Part shown: positions 8,577 to 16,045 of the stretch, one piece after another
Layout: each line of letters begins with the position of its first letter
Numbering within the stretch: position 1 is the stretch's first letter
DNA from: Nocardioides soli
Lineage (GTDB): Bacteria; Actinomycetota; Actinomycetes; Propionibacteriales; Nocardioidaceae
DNA length: 43,894 nt
Direction: 5' to 3'
Assembly (NCBI RefSeq): GCF_014191495.1
Contig: NZ_JACHWR010000009.1
Location: 1-43,894, forward strand
The notes under the pieces: generated by a model
Database searches by the model: none
The model's input: only the letters and a program-made list of their open reading frames with translations
What the model was told of the DNA's origin: nothing
Translations under genes and position numbers: made by a program

Positions 8577-9044
8577 TCAACGTAGGGAACCTCCGGTCTC
8601 GCTGACAAGGACGACCGGCTCGGCGCGCCCCCTTCGGGTGCCGGCGTCGGCGGCGCGGGCCGCGACGTCCGCATCGCTGCAGAAGCCGGTACGCCGCCGC
8701 TTCAGGCACAGCAGCCCGACGAGCCGCCCCTCGCCGTCGACGACGGCGAGGCGCCGCTCGCCACGGGAGAGCAGCAGCTGCCGGGCCTGCTCGACGCCGA
8801 CCGAGGGCGGGATCGTCCGGCCCTCCAGCACGGCGTACCCCAGCGCCGGGTCCGCGCCGGGCGCGTCGTCCGGCAGGTCGGCGCGCACCAGCGTGCCGAG
8901 CAGCTGCCCATCGTCGGTGAGCAGCAGCATGTGCACGTGGTCGCGCTCGAAGGCCGACCGGGCCTGTGCAACCGTGGCCGCACGGCCGAGCGTCTTGGGC
9001 AGTCGCACGACGACCTCGGCGACGGTCCGGACGTCGGGACCCAT
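8577..9044 (-). CDS. Two-CBS-domain protein, first gene of the nar operon
   Basis: A 155-residue protein with two CBS modules: the first ends in HVHMLLLTDDGQLLGTLVRADL and the second in GERRLAVVDGEGRLVGLLCLK. CBS pairs bind adenine nucleotides and act as sensors. The ATG at 9044 has an AGGAGGG about 6 bases upstream; the open frame beyond it is non-coding. Stand-alone CBS proteins such as mycobacterial Hrp1 (Rv2626c) belong to the DosR hypoxia regulon, and a DosR-like box lies about 100 bases upstream here, so a role in low-oxygen adaptation is a reasonable inference. The C-terminus has a short tail with one Cys (KRRRTGFCSDADV). The stop lies immediately before narG, so co-transcription is very likely. 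Confidence 0.85.
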   Translation of the reverse strand: MGPDVRTVAEVVVRLPKTLGRAATVAQARSAFERDHVHMLLLTDDGQLLGTLVRADLPDDAPGADPALGYAVLEGRTIPPSVGVEQARQLLLSRGERRLAVVDGEGRLVGLLCLKRRRTGFCSDADVAARAADAGTRRGRAEPVVLVSETGGSLR

Positions 9045-9147
9045 CGGTCTGCCCTCCTGTGCTGTCGGGTCAGGGTGCTGTCGGGGTGACGGTGACCGCC
9101 CTCCCGCGGAACATGCCGTCATCCTGGGCGGCGCTGCTCCGTGTGTC

Positions 9148-9167
9148 TCAGGGACGTTAGTCCCTGA
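9148..9167. promoter_or_regulatory. DosR/DevR-like palindromic box
   Basis: TCAGGGACGTTAGTCCCTGA is a perfect palindrome of 8-base arms around GTTA. The core GGGAC-NTTA-GTCCC matches the core of the mycobacterial DosR consensus TTSGGGACTWWAGTCCCSAA; the outer bases deviate. It lies in the intergenic space between the CBS-nar operon (start 9044) and hemerythrin (start 9254), and could serve either or both. A weaker partner lies at 9204-9217. No DosR-like regulator gene is in this window. Confidence 0.6.
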
Positions 9168-9203
9168 CGCCCGTGCCCATCGGCCCACCGGACCGGCGCG
9201 CCG

Positions 9204-9217
9204 GGGACCTTCGGCCC
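9204..9217. promoter_or_regulatory. Weak second DosR-like half-conserved box
   Basis: GGGACCTTCGGCCC keeps nine of the ten core positions of GGGAC-N4-GTCCC. Its centre is 53 bases, about five helical turns, from the centre of the box at 9148-9167 and it lies about 37 bases before the hemerythrin ATG. Paired boxes are common at DosR promoters. On its own this would not be significant in such GC-rich DNA. Confidence 0.3.
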
Positions 9218-9253
9218 TGGCCCGGCGCGGTCCGACGACCCAGACTCGGCGAC

Positions 9254-9712
9254 ATGTGCGAGCACTGCGGCTGCCGCGGGGTCGAGCCCATCGCCGAGCT
9301 GATGGACGAGCACCTCGATCTCCTCGACCACGCCGGCGAGGTGCGCCGGCTCCTGGACGGCGCCGACCTCGACGGCGCCTGGGACCGGATGGGGCTGCTC
9401 GCCGGCCTGCTGACCCGGCACGTGCGGCGCGAGGAGGCCGGCATCTTCACCGCGATGAAGGAGCAGGGCGACTTCGCCGACGCGGTCGTCGAGCTGGAAG
9501 CGGAGCACCGGTCCTTCGACGAGGCCCTCAGCGACCTGGACCGCTCCTCCCCGACGCTGGGCGCCGACCTCGAGGCGCTGTTCGCCGAGCTGACCGAGCA
9601 CATCGACAAGGAGAACCTCGGCATCTTCCCGGTCGCGGTCGTCACGCTCGGCGCCGACGGGTGGGACACCGTCGCGCGCGCCCACCGCCAGCACCCGCCC
9701 CTGGCCTCCTAG
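9254..9712 (+). CDS. Hemerythrin-like (HHE) protein with N-terminal CEHCGC motif
   Basis: A 152-residue HHE cation-binding protein, probably cytoplasmic, expected to hold a di-iron site that binds O2 or NO. The iron-ligand pattern is visible in order: ELMDEHLDLLDHAGEV, LLTRHVRREEAGIFTAMKE, ELEAEHRSFDEAL and LTEHIDKENLGIFPVAV. ATG 9254 is used because the segment before it lacks homology-like character and contains the regulatory boxes. The N-terminal MCEHCGCRG adds three cysteines that may bind a metal or act in redox sensing. It is divergent from the CBS-nar operon, which supports a link to nitrate or NO metabolism at low oxygen. The ligand assignment is by pattern; the function is inferred. 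Confidence 0.85.
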   Translation: MCEHCGCRGVEPIAELMDEHLDLLDHAGEVRRLLDGADLDGAWDRMGLLAGLLTRHVRREEAGIFTAMKEQGDFADAVVELEAEHRSFDEALSDLDRSSPTLGADLEALFAELTEHIDKENLGIFPVAVVTLGADGWDTVARAHRQHPPLAS

Positions 9713-9734
9713 GCCGAGGCCCTACGCTCGATCC

Positions 9735-10223
9735 ATGACCATCCTCGACTCCTCGATCGCCCACCTCGACGGCACCCCGGCCACCCTCGGCGAGCTCACC
9801 GCCGGCCGCCCCGCGCTCCTGGTCAACGTCGCCAGCAGGTGCGGACTGACGCCGCAGTACACCGGCCTGGAGCAGCTCCAGGAGAAGTACGCCGAGCGTG
9901 GCTTCACCGTCGTCGGCCTGCCGTGCAACCAGTTCATGGGCCAGGAGCCCGGCACCGCCGAGGAGATCGCCGAGTTCTGCTCCGCGACCTACGGCGTCAC
10001 CTTCCCGATGACCGAGAAGATCGAGGTCAACGGCGACGGCCGGCACGAGATCTACCGGACCCTCACCGAGGCGACCGACGAGAAGGGCGACACCGGCGAC
10101 GTCCAGTGGAACTTCGAGAAGTACCTGGTCTCCGCCGACGGCGCGGTCGTGGCCCGCTTCTCGCCCAAGGTCGAGCCCGACGACGAGCGGATCGTCGGCG
10201 CGATCGAGGCGCAGCTGGGCTGA
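9735..10223 (+). CDS. Glutathione peroxidase family protein (Cys type)
   Basis: A 162-residue thiol peroxidase of the GPx family, reducing hydroperoxides. The three family motifs are present: NVASRCGLTPQY with peroxidatic Cys near residue 36, LPCNQFMGQEPG with the catalytic Gln near residue 66, and VQWNFEKYLV with the Trp and Asn. The active site uses Cys, not selenocysteine. Actinomycetes generally lack glutathione, so the electron donor is more likely thioredoxin or another thiol. The gene follows hemerythrin by 22 bases; a TACGCT at 9723-9728 placed 6 bases before the ATG could be the -10 of a leaderless transcript. A role in defence against oxidative stress is inferred from family. Confidence 0.92.
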   Translation: MTILDSSIAHLDGTPATLGELTAGRPALLVNVASRCGLTPQYTGLEQLQEKYAERGFTVVGLPCNQFMGQEPGTAEEIAEFCSATYGVTFPMTEKIEVNGDGRHEIYRTLTEATDEKGDTGDVQWNFEKYLVSADGAVVARFSPKVEPDDERIVGAIEAQLG

Positions 10224-10282
10224 GCCGGCCCCCTTGCACTCGGCCGGTGACGAAGCCCACGTCGCCGGCAGACGAAAGTCGG

Positions 10283-10312
10283 ATGACCACTGTCGGTGGC
10301 GACACCTAGCCT
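10283..10312 (+). promoter_or_regulatory. Candidate promoter of leaderless MFS gene
   Basis: A -10-like TAGCCT (10307-10312) stands 7 bases before the GTG at 10320. ATGACC (10283-10288) lies 18 bases upstream of it and resembles TTGACA at four of six positions. There is no Shine-Dalgarno before the GTG, which fits a leaderless transcript. This is pattern-based only. Confidence 0.35.
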
Positions 10313-10319
10313 CCTACGA

Positions 10320-11798
10320 GTGAGTACTGAGACCCAACCAGCCCCCGAACCGGAGACCGAGAAGCTCGACGGCCGCGTGCTCGTCATCGCGGGGGTGGTC
10401 GTGCTGGGCGCGATCATGTCCATCCTCGACATCACCGTCGTGTCGGTGGCGCTCGAGACGTTCAAGCAGGAGTTCGACGCCACGGCGGCGCAGGTCGCCT
10501 GGACCATGACCGGCTACACGCTGGCCCTGGCCGCGGTGATCCCGATGACCGGGTGGGCGGCCGACCGGTTCGGCACCAAGCGGCTCTACCTCCTCGCGAT
10601 CGTGCTGTTCGCGGCCGGGTCGGCGCTCTGCGCGCTGGCCACGAGCCTGCCGATGCTGGTCGCGTTCCGCGTCGTCCAGGGTCTCGGCGGCGGCATGTTG
10701 ATGCCGCTCGGCATGACGATCCTGACCCGGGTCGCCGGCCCCGAGCGGGTCGGCCGCGTGATGGCGATCATGGGCATCCCGATGCTGCTCGGCCCGATCT
10801 TCGGCCCGATCCTGGGCGGCTGGCTGATCGACATCGCGAGCTGGCACTGGATCTTCCTGATCAACCTCCCGATCGGCGTCGCCGCGATCATCTACGCCGC
10901 GAAGGTGCTGCCCCGCGACCACGTCGAGCCGTCCGAGACCTTCGACTGGCTGGGCATGATCATGCTCTCCCCGGGCCTGGCGCTGTTCCTCTTCGGCATC
11001 TCCACGATCCCCGAGACCGGCACCTTCTTCGCAACCAAGGTCGTCGTGCCCGTCGTGGTCGGCATCGTCCTGATCGCCGCGTTCGTACCGTGGGCGCTCA
11101 ACCGCCGCAACATCCACCCGCTCATCGACCTGCGGCTCTTCCAGAACCGCAACATGACGGTCGCGGTGCTCGCGATGTCGCTCTTCGCGATCTCGTTCTT
11201 CGGCGCCGGCCTGCTGTTCCCGCTCTACTTCCAGCAGGTCCGTGGCGAGGACGCCATGAACGCCGGGCTGCTGCTCGCCCCGCAGGGCCTCGGCGCCATG
11301 ATCACCATGCCGATCGCCGGCATGCTCGCCGACAAGATCGGCCCCGGCAAGATCGTGATGACCGGCATCGTGGTCATCACGATCGGGATGGGCATGTTCT
11401 CGACGCTGACCGACACCACGTCGTACGCCTTCCTGCTGACCTCGCTGTTCATCATGGGTCTCGGCATGGGCGGCACGATGATGCCGATCATGTCGGCCGC
11501 GCTCGCGACGCTGCGCGAGCACACGATCGCCCGGGGCTCCACGCTGATGAACATCGTCCAGCAGGTCGCCGCGTCGATCGGCACCGCGGTCTTCACGGTG
11601 CTGCTGACCAACGGCCTGCAGGACAAGCTGACCCCGAGCACCCCGCCCGACGAGATCTCCAGCGTGACCGCCGGGGTCTACGGCGACGTGTTCGTGGTCG
11701 CGGCCGTGCTCGTCGCGCTGGTGCTGGTGCCGGCGTTCTTCCTGCCCCGCAGGAAGGTCGAGCACGAGCTCGACCCGGCCGTGCTCGTCGGCCACTAG
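10320..11798 (+). CDS. 14-TM DHA2-family multidrug efflux MFS transporter
   Basis: A 492-residue EmrB/QacA-type drug:proton antiporter of the cytoplasmic membrane. After a Pro/Glu-rich N-terminus come hydrophobic segments with family motifs: LGAIMSILDITVVSVAL (motif D1, LDxTVVNVAL-like), GWAADRFGTKRLYLL (motif A) and GPIFGPILGGWLIDI (motif C, the antiporter signature). The length fits the 14-helix class. GTG 10320 is preferred because it follows a plausible -10 at leaderless spacing; an in-frame GTG at 10296 would add eight residues. The substrate is unknown. No regulator gene is adjacent, and it converges on the DapB-like gene across a hairpin-rich gap. Confidence 0.9.
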   Translation: MSTETQPAPEPETEKLDGRVLVIAGVVVLGAIMSILDITVVSVALETFKQEFDATAAQVAWTMTGYTLALAAVIPMTGWAADRFGTKRLYLLAIVLFAAGSALCALATSLPMLVAFRVVQGLGGGMLMPLGMTILTRVAGPERVGRVMAIMGIPMLLGPIFGPILGGWLIDIASWHWIFLINLPIGVAAIIYAAKVLPRDHVEPSETFDWLGMIMLSPGLALFLFGISTIPETGTFFATKVVVPVVVGIVLIAAFVPWALNRRNIHPLIDLRLFQNRNMTVAVLAMSLFAISFFGAGLLFPLYFQQVRGEDAMNAGLLLAPQGLGAMITMPIAGMLADKIGPGKIVMTGIVVITIGMGMFSTLTDTTSYAFLLTSLFIMGLGMGGTMMPIMSAALATLREHTIARGSTLMNIVQQVAASIGTAVFTVLLTNGLQDKLTPSTPPDEISSVTAGVYGDVFVVAAVLVALVLVPAFFLPRRKVEHELDPAVLVGH

Positions 11799-11800
11799 CC

Positions 11801-11890
11801 GGTTTCGGCTGTCAGCAGCCACGACCCGCACAACACGCCGTGTTCGACCGGTGTGTCGTGCGGGTTTCGGCTGTCAGCAGCCGAAACCCG
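11801..11890. terminator. Nested hairpins at convergent gene ends
   Basis: The gap between the MFS stop and the DapB-like stop is almost wholly palindromic. At 11861-11890 the arms CGGGTTTCGGCTG and CAGCCGAAACCCG form a perfect 13-bp stem with a TCAG loop. GGTTTCGGCTGTCAGCAGCC occurs identically at 11801-11820 and 11863-11882. Between them CCCGCACAACACGCC and GGTGTGTCGTGCGGG form a 13-of-15 inverted repeat. A bidirectional terminator is likely; the right-hand hairpin includes the last codons of the minus-strand gene. Confidence 0.6.
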
Positions 11891-12926
11891 CCAGCCACCC
11901 GGTGATCGGCGGCAGGTCCGCGAGCGTCACGATGCCGGGTGGCGCGGCGACGACGTACGGCACCGCGTTGGTGACCGGCATCGCGGTGTAGATCATCCCG
12001 AGGCCCATGAAGCCGGGCTCGGTCCAGTCCTCGGGCGGCAGGCAGTGCAGCACGGTGCGCATGTTCGGTCGCCCGAAGACCTGGATCACGTGCCCGTGCG
12101 CGAGCGGCTTCGGCGGCACGGCGTACTCGCCCATCACCCAGTTGAAGCCGACGCTGACGACGTTGCGACCGCCGGACCAGCCCCGGTGGTAGCCCAGCAC
12201 GCCGCCGACGGTGCCGGCGGGGATCGTCATGAAGCCGAGGTCGCTGTCGCCGGTCGCGGTGGTGAACTCGACGTCGAAGGTCATCTCGTCCAGGGTGACC
12301 CCGAGCGCGTCGGCCATCATCGCCGCCGACTCGGCGAAGACCTCGCTCTCCCGGCGCACGCTCTCGGCGAGGCCCGGGGTGTCCGGGTGCTGCGCGAAGC
12401 CCATCGCCCGCTGGGTGCCGGCGCTCTCGTACGTCGAGCAGTCGACCGACTCGGTGATCCGGATCTCGTCGACGCGCTCGCACGCCCCGGAGAGCACCAT
12501 GCCGACGAGGTTGGTCATCCCGGGGTGTGCGCCGCTGCCGAAGATCGTGGCGTCGCCGCGCTCGCAGGCCTTCCGGATCCGGTCGAGGTCCTCCGGCGTC
12601 TGCTTGCCGCCGGTGATCCAGGCCGCCGAGGTGCACACGTTGACGCCCGCCTCGAGCAGCACGCACAGCTCGTCGATGCTCGGCCAGAGCGGGTTGTAGC
12701 AGCAGGCGTCGGCCCCGAGCGCGAGCAGCGCGGCCACGTCACCGGTGGCCAGCACCCCGGTCGGCGTCGGCCACCCGCACAGGTCGGCGGCGTCCTTGCC
12801 GATCTTCTCCGCACCGTGGGCGTAGACGCCGACCAGCTCCAGGTCCGGTCGGCCGAGGATCGCGTGCAGCGACCGACGGCCGATGTTGCCGGTGGTCCAC
12901 TGGATGACGCGCAGGGGTCTGTCCAT
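11874..12926 (-). CDS. DapB-like NAD(P)H-dependent oxidoreductase
   Basis: A 350-residue protein of the dihydrodipicolinate reductase-related family common in mycobacteria and nocardioforms, which includes amine dehydrogenases such as 2,4-diaminopentanoate dehydrogenase. The N-terminal RVIQWTTGNIGRRSLHAIL is a Rossmann nucleotide-binding loop; GVNVCTSAAWITGG and IFGSGAHPGMTNLVGMVL follow the family pattern. It is too long for a biosynthetic DapB (about 250) and has no lysine-pathway neighbours, so it is not DapB itself. The start is supported by a TAATCT -10 (12933-12938) close to the ATG, that is a leaderless transcript, and by a KstR-type palindrome just upstream. This operator suggests expression with steroid or lipid breakdown. 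The substrate is unknown. The last codons lie in a hairpin. Confidence 0.8.
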   Translation of the reverse strand: MDRPLRVIQWTTGNIGRRSLHAILGRPDLELVGVYAHGAEKIGKDAADLCGWPTPTGVLATGDVAALLALGADACCYNPLWPSIDELCVLLEAGVNVCTSAAWITGGKQTPEDLDRIRKACERGDATIFGSGAHPGMTNLVGMVLSGACERVDEIRITESVDCSTYESAGTQRAMGFAQHPDTPGLAESVRRESEVFAESAAMMADALGVTLDEMTFDVEFTTATGDSDLGFMTIPAGTVGGVLGYHRGWSGGRNVVSVGFNWVMGEYAVPPKPLAHGHVIQVFGRPNMRTVLHCLPPEDWTEPGFMGLGMIYTAMPVTNAVPYVVAAPPGIVTLADLPPITGWLAGFGC

Positions 12927-12936
12927 CCCCGAAGAT

Positions 12937-12950
12937 TAGAACGCGTTCTA
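12937..12950. promoter_or_regulatory. KstR-type TetR operator palindrome
   Basis: TAGAACGCGTTCTA is a perfect 14-bp palindrome and fits the KstR consensus TnnAACnnGTTnnA at every fixed position. It touches the TAATCT -10 of the DapB-like gene and ends 11 bases before its ATG, a classic repressor position. KstR controls cholesterol catabolism in actinomycetes; other TetR regulators can use similar sites, so identity is probable rather than certain. Confidence 0.6.
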
Positions 12951-12973
12951 GGATTGGACCAGTCCCTGACCGG

Positions 12974-15109
12974 CTACGCCTGGGTGGCCAGCACCAGGGG
13001 CCGGACCTCGGCGGCGCCCGCCCCGCGGATCGCCCGCGCGGCCAGGGTGAGCGTCCAGCCGGTGCCGACCCGGTCGTCGACCAGCAGGATCCGGCCGCCC
13101 TCGGGCACCTCGGCCCGGAGGTCGAAGCGCCGGCCCACCGCGGCGATCCGCTGCGCGGAGTTGGCCGCTCCCTGGTCGGGCGCCACGTCGGGGTCGACGA
13201 TGGCCCACCGCCCCACGACCGGCACCCGCAGGTAGCGGGAGAGGCCGTCGGCCAGGTCGGCGGTCAGCGTCGGCCGGGTGGCGGACTCGACGACCACGAT
13301 GCCGTCGACCGGCGGCCGCCAGTCGTCGAGCACCTCGATGACCGCGCGGACCAGCGGCACGGGCACCGGGCCGTCCGGGGTCGACGTCGCGAAGAGCTCG
13401 CGCAGCGCGTTGCCGTAGCCGAGGTCGGTGAGCCGGGCGACGGCCCGGCCCTCCTCGGCGGCCTCCCGGATCTTGCCCTTGAGCTCGACGCCGAGGTTGC
13501 CGAGCGCGGTCGGCCACATCTTGCGCGGCTCGATCACCACGCCGGGCCGCGCGAGCCGGGCCTCGGCCTCCTCGACCGCGGCGGCGGAGATCTCGGTGGC
13601 GACGCTCAGGCCGCCGCAGTTGTCGCAACGGCCGCAGTCGAGCTCGGCGTCGAGGTCGGGATCGTCGAGCTGCTCACGCAGGTAGCGCATCCGGCAGCCG
13701 TCGGTCGCGATGTAGTCGAGCATCGCCTGCTGCTCGCGCTCGCGCGCCTCACGGACCCGGAGGTAGCGCTCCTCGTCGTAGGTCCACGGCCGGCCGGTCG
13801 CCTCCCAGCCGCCGCGGACCCGGCGCACGGCACCGTCGACGTCGAGCACCTTCAGCATCGTCTCGAGCCGGGTGCGGTTGAGGTCGACGTACGTCTCGAG
13901 CGTGGCGGTGCTCAGCGGCCGGCCCTCCTCGGCCAGCACCTCGAGCGTGCGGCGCACCTGCTCCTCGCGCGGGAAGGCGAGCGAGGCGAAGTAGGCCCAG
14001 ATGTCGCGGTCCTCGGTCGCCGGCAGGAGCACCACCGTGGCGCTCTCCAGATCCTCGGGGAGTCCGCGGCCGGCGCGGCCGACCTGCTGGTAGTAGGACA
14101 CCGGCGACGCGGGCGCGCCCAGGTTGACCACGAAGCCGAGCGTCGCGTCGAAGCCCATGCCGAGCGCGCTGGTCGCGACCAGCGCCTTGACCCGCCCGCC
14201 GGCGAGATCCTGCTCGAGGGCGTGCCGCTCGGTGGTCTCGGTCTGGCCGGAGTACGCCGCGACGTCGTGGCCGCGCGAGCGCAGGTAGTCGGCGACCTCC
14301 TGGGTGGCCGCCACCGTCAGGCAGTAGACGATGCCGGACCCGGGCTGCTCGGCGAGATGGTCGGCGAGCCAGGCCAGGCGCTGCTCGGGGGTCCTCAGCC
14401 GCACCACGCCGAGCCGCAGCGACTCGCGGTCGAGCGAGCCGCGCAGCACCAGGACGTCTCCCAGGGATCCGGCACGGCCCAGCTGCTCGGCGACGTCCTG
14501 GGTGACCCGGGCGTTGGCGGTCGCGGTGGTCGCGAGCACCGGGATACCGTCGGGCAGGTCGCCGAGCAGCGTACGGATCCGGCGGTAGTCGGGCCGGAAG
14601 TCGTGGCCCCAGTCGGAGATGCAGTGGGCCTCGTCGACGACCAGCAGCCCGCAGGTCGCCGCCAGCCGCGGCAGCACCTCGTCGCGGAAGCCGGGGTTGT
14701 TGAGTCGCTCGGGGCTAACCAGCAGCACGTCGACCTCGCCGGCCCGGATCGACTCCTGGATCGGCTCCCAGTCCTCCATGTTCGTGGAGTTGATGGTCAC
14801 CGCCCGGATGCCCGCACGCTCCGCGGCGGCGATCTGGTTGCGCATCAGCGCGAGCAGCGGCGACACGATCACGGTCGGGCCCGCGCCCTGCTCGCGCAGC
14901 AGCAGCGTCGCGACGAAGTAGACCGCCGACTTGCCCCAGCCCGTCTTCTGCACCACCAGCGCCCGGCGCCGGTGCACGACGAGCGCCTCGATCGCCGACC
15001 ACTGGTCCTCGCGCAGCACGGCGTCGCCCTGGCCGTCGCGGGGGCCGACCAGCGCTCGGAGGTGGGCCTCCGCGCTGCGGCGTACGTCGGTCGTGGTCGG
15101 CGTGCTCAT
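12974..15109 (-). CDS. RecQ-family ATP-dependent DNA helicase with C-terminal phosphoribosyltransferase-like domain
   Basis: A 711-residue protein. Residues about 1-370 are a superfamily 2 helicase: VVQKTGWGKSAVYF (Walker A), VVDEAHCISDWGHDFRPDY (DEAH box with the RecQ aromatic-rich loop), ATTATANARV (motif III), and QQVGRAGRG (motif VI). A zinc-binding-like segment CRMRYLREQL...CGRCDNCGG follows near 480-510. The last 200 residues resemble a ComF/PRTase fold, with RILLVDDRVGTGWTLTLAARA matching the PRPP-binding loop. RecQ proteins unwind branched DNA in repair and recombination; the role of the added domain is not known. The ATG at 15109 lacks a strong Shine-Dalgarno. It stands alone, upstream of the KstR-boxed gene and separated from comB by terminator-like hairpins. 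Confidence 0.88.
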   Translation of the reverse strand: MSTPTTTDVRRSAEAHLRALVGPRDGQGDAVLREDQWSAIEALVVHRRRALVVQKTGWGKSAVYFVATLLLREQGAGPTVIVSPLLALMRNQIAAAERAGIRAVTINSTNMEDWEPIQESIRAGEVDVLLVSPERLNNPGFRDEVLPRLAATCGLLVVDEAHCISDWGHDFRPDYRRIRTLLGDLPDGIPVLATTATANARVTQDVAEQLGRAGSLGDVLVLRGSLDRESLRLGVVRLRTPEQRLAWLADHLAEQPGSGIVYCLTVAATQEVADYLRSRGHDVAAYSGQTETTERHALEQDLAGGRVKALVATSALGMGFDATLGFVVNLGAPASPVSYYQQVGRAGRGLPEDLESATVVLLPATEDRDIWAYFASLAFPREEQVRRTLEVLAEEGRPLSTATLETYVDLNRTRLETMLKVLDVDGAVRRVRGGWEATGRPWTYDEERYLRVREAREREQQAMLDYIATDGCRMRYLREQLDDPDLDAELDCGRCDNCGGLSVATEISAAAVEEAEARLARPGVVIEPRKMWPTALGNLGVELKGKIREAAEEGRAVARLTDLGYGNALRELFATSTPDGPVPVPLVRAVIEVLDDWRPPVDGIVVVESATRPTLTADLADGLSRYLRVPVVGRWAIVDPDVAPDQGAANSAQRIAAVGRRFDLRAEVPEGGRILLVDDRVGTGWTLTLAARAIRGAGAAEVRPLVLATQA

Positions 15110-15209
15110 GTCGCCTGTCTACCAGCGGCCGCCGACCGCCGATCCCCGCCCTCCACAGGAAAGTGCTGGGACCGAGGTATCTGCGGCCCGGAGGCGTGCT
15201 CCTGGAAGG

Positions 15210-15243
15210 TGCCAGCGCGCAACACGGGGTGCGTTCGCTGGCA
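15210..15243. repeat. Inverted repeat in recQ-comB gap
   Basis: TGCCAGCG (15210-15217) and CGCTGGCA (15236-15243) are perfect complements around 18 bases that include GCAACACGGGGTGCG. It lies upstream of recQ and downstream of comB; it could be an operator for recQ or part of a terminator. Nothing else recognisable lies in 15110-15261. Confidence 0.35.
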
Positions 15244-15261
15244 GGGGTCACACCCTGGGCA

Positions 15262-15296
15262 GGTGCCCTGCGTGAGCCGCAGCGACGCAGGGCGCC
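15262..15296 (-). terminator. Probable terminator after comB
   Basis: GGTGCCCTGCGT and ACGCAGGGCGCC form a 12-bp stem (one T-G wobble) about 18 bases past the comB stop on the minus strand. No U-tract follows, as is usual for actinomycete terminators. Confidence 0.5.
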
Positions 15297-15313
15297 TGTC
15301 CGCCTCCGGTCGG

Positions 15314-16045
15314 TCAGCCCGCCACGAACGCGCCGTGCGTCAGCACGGGTACGACGTCGCTGCCGTCGAGTTCGGCGGCCACGGCGACGTCGCCGGCGAA
15401 GCCGATCGCGGCCAGCTCCCGACCGCTCGCACACGCCGCGAGCTCGTCGGCCAGGTGCGGCTCGACGGCCCGGAACGCCCGCTCGGCCAGCCGCGCCTCC
15501 GGGCTGAGGTCGCCCACCCCGAGGTCGACCAGCGCGGCGATGACGGCGCCGGCGCCCCAGAGGTCCTCGACGGCCGGCCGCAGCGACCCGTCGGGCCACC
15601 GCTCGCCGCCCGCGACCACCGCCACCGCACCCCCGCGCCCCGCGAGCCGGCGGGCGACCGCGGATCGATTGCGCAGCGCGGCGCCGACGACCTCGGCGCC
15701 GGCCTCCGCGAGGGCGACGCTGATCGCCGAGCCGTTGGGCGAGGGCAGCACCAGCCGCTCGACGCCCACCGACTCACGCACCGACACCGGCGACAGGCTC
15801 ACGCCCTCCCGCTGGGACCGCCCGGTCGCGAGGACGGCGCCGCGCGCCTCGGCGTACGCCGTCGCCCGCTCGTCCTTCCAGCGGAACGGATAGACGGTGA
15901 TTCCACGGTCGGCCGCGACGCTCAGCGTCGTCGTGAACGACAGCACGTCGACCACGACCGCCACCGGCGCCGCCACGGCCGCGGCGCCGGTCGGGCCCCA
16001 CTCCAGGCGGACGTCGTACGCCGCCTGGCGGTGGGCCGGGTTCAC
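15314..16045 (-). CDS. ComB family 2-phosphosulfolactate phosphatase-like protein
   Basis: A 243-residue member of the ComB family, whose archaeal founder hydrolyses 2-phosphosulfolactate in coenzyme M synthesis. Family stretches are VVVDVLSFTTTLSVA near residue 30, LVLPSPNGSAISVALAEAG and GGAVAVVAGGERWPDGSLRPAVEDLWGAG. Many actinobacteria carry this gene without coenzyme M synthesis, so the actual substrate is unknown; no other coenzyme M gene is present here. The start overlaps the stop of the M13 peptidase gene by ATGA, so the two are one operon, though no functional link between them is obvious. Confidence 0.82.
   Translation of the reverse strand: MNPAHRQAAYDVRLEWGPTGAAAVAAPVAVVVDVLSFTTTLSVAADRGITVYPFRWKDERATAYAEARGAVLATGRSQREGVSLSPVSVRESVGVERLVLPSPNGSAISVALAEAGAEVVGAALRNRSAVARRLAGRGGAVAVVAGGERWPDGSLRPAVEDLWGAGAVIAALVDLGVGDLSPEARLAERAFRAVEPHLADELAACASGRELAAIGFAGDVAVAAELDGSDVVPVLTHGAFVAG

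Noticed and set aside
3140..8674. An apparent 1844-codon reading frame spanning narG and narH
   Set aside because: Only its last 554 codons are NarH. The upstream part is narG read out of frame, so this is not a NarG-NarH fusion.
9735..10223. Glutathione peroxidase considered as a selenoprotein
   Set aside because: The active-site codon is an ordinary Cys codon in SRCGLTPQY, with no in-frame TGA.
11874..12926. DapB, lysine biosynthesis dihydrodipicolinate reductase
   Set aside because: It is about 100 residues too long, has no lysine gene nearby and lies under a KstR-type site; it is a distant relative.
15110..15313. Possible small gene or RNA between recQ and comB
   Set aside because: Only hairpins are visible. 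The open frames are shadows extending from neighbours and no Shine-Dalgarno or conserved peptide is seen.
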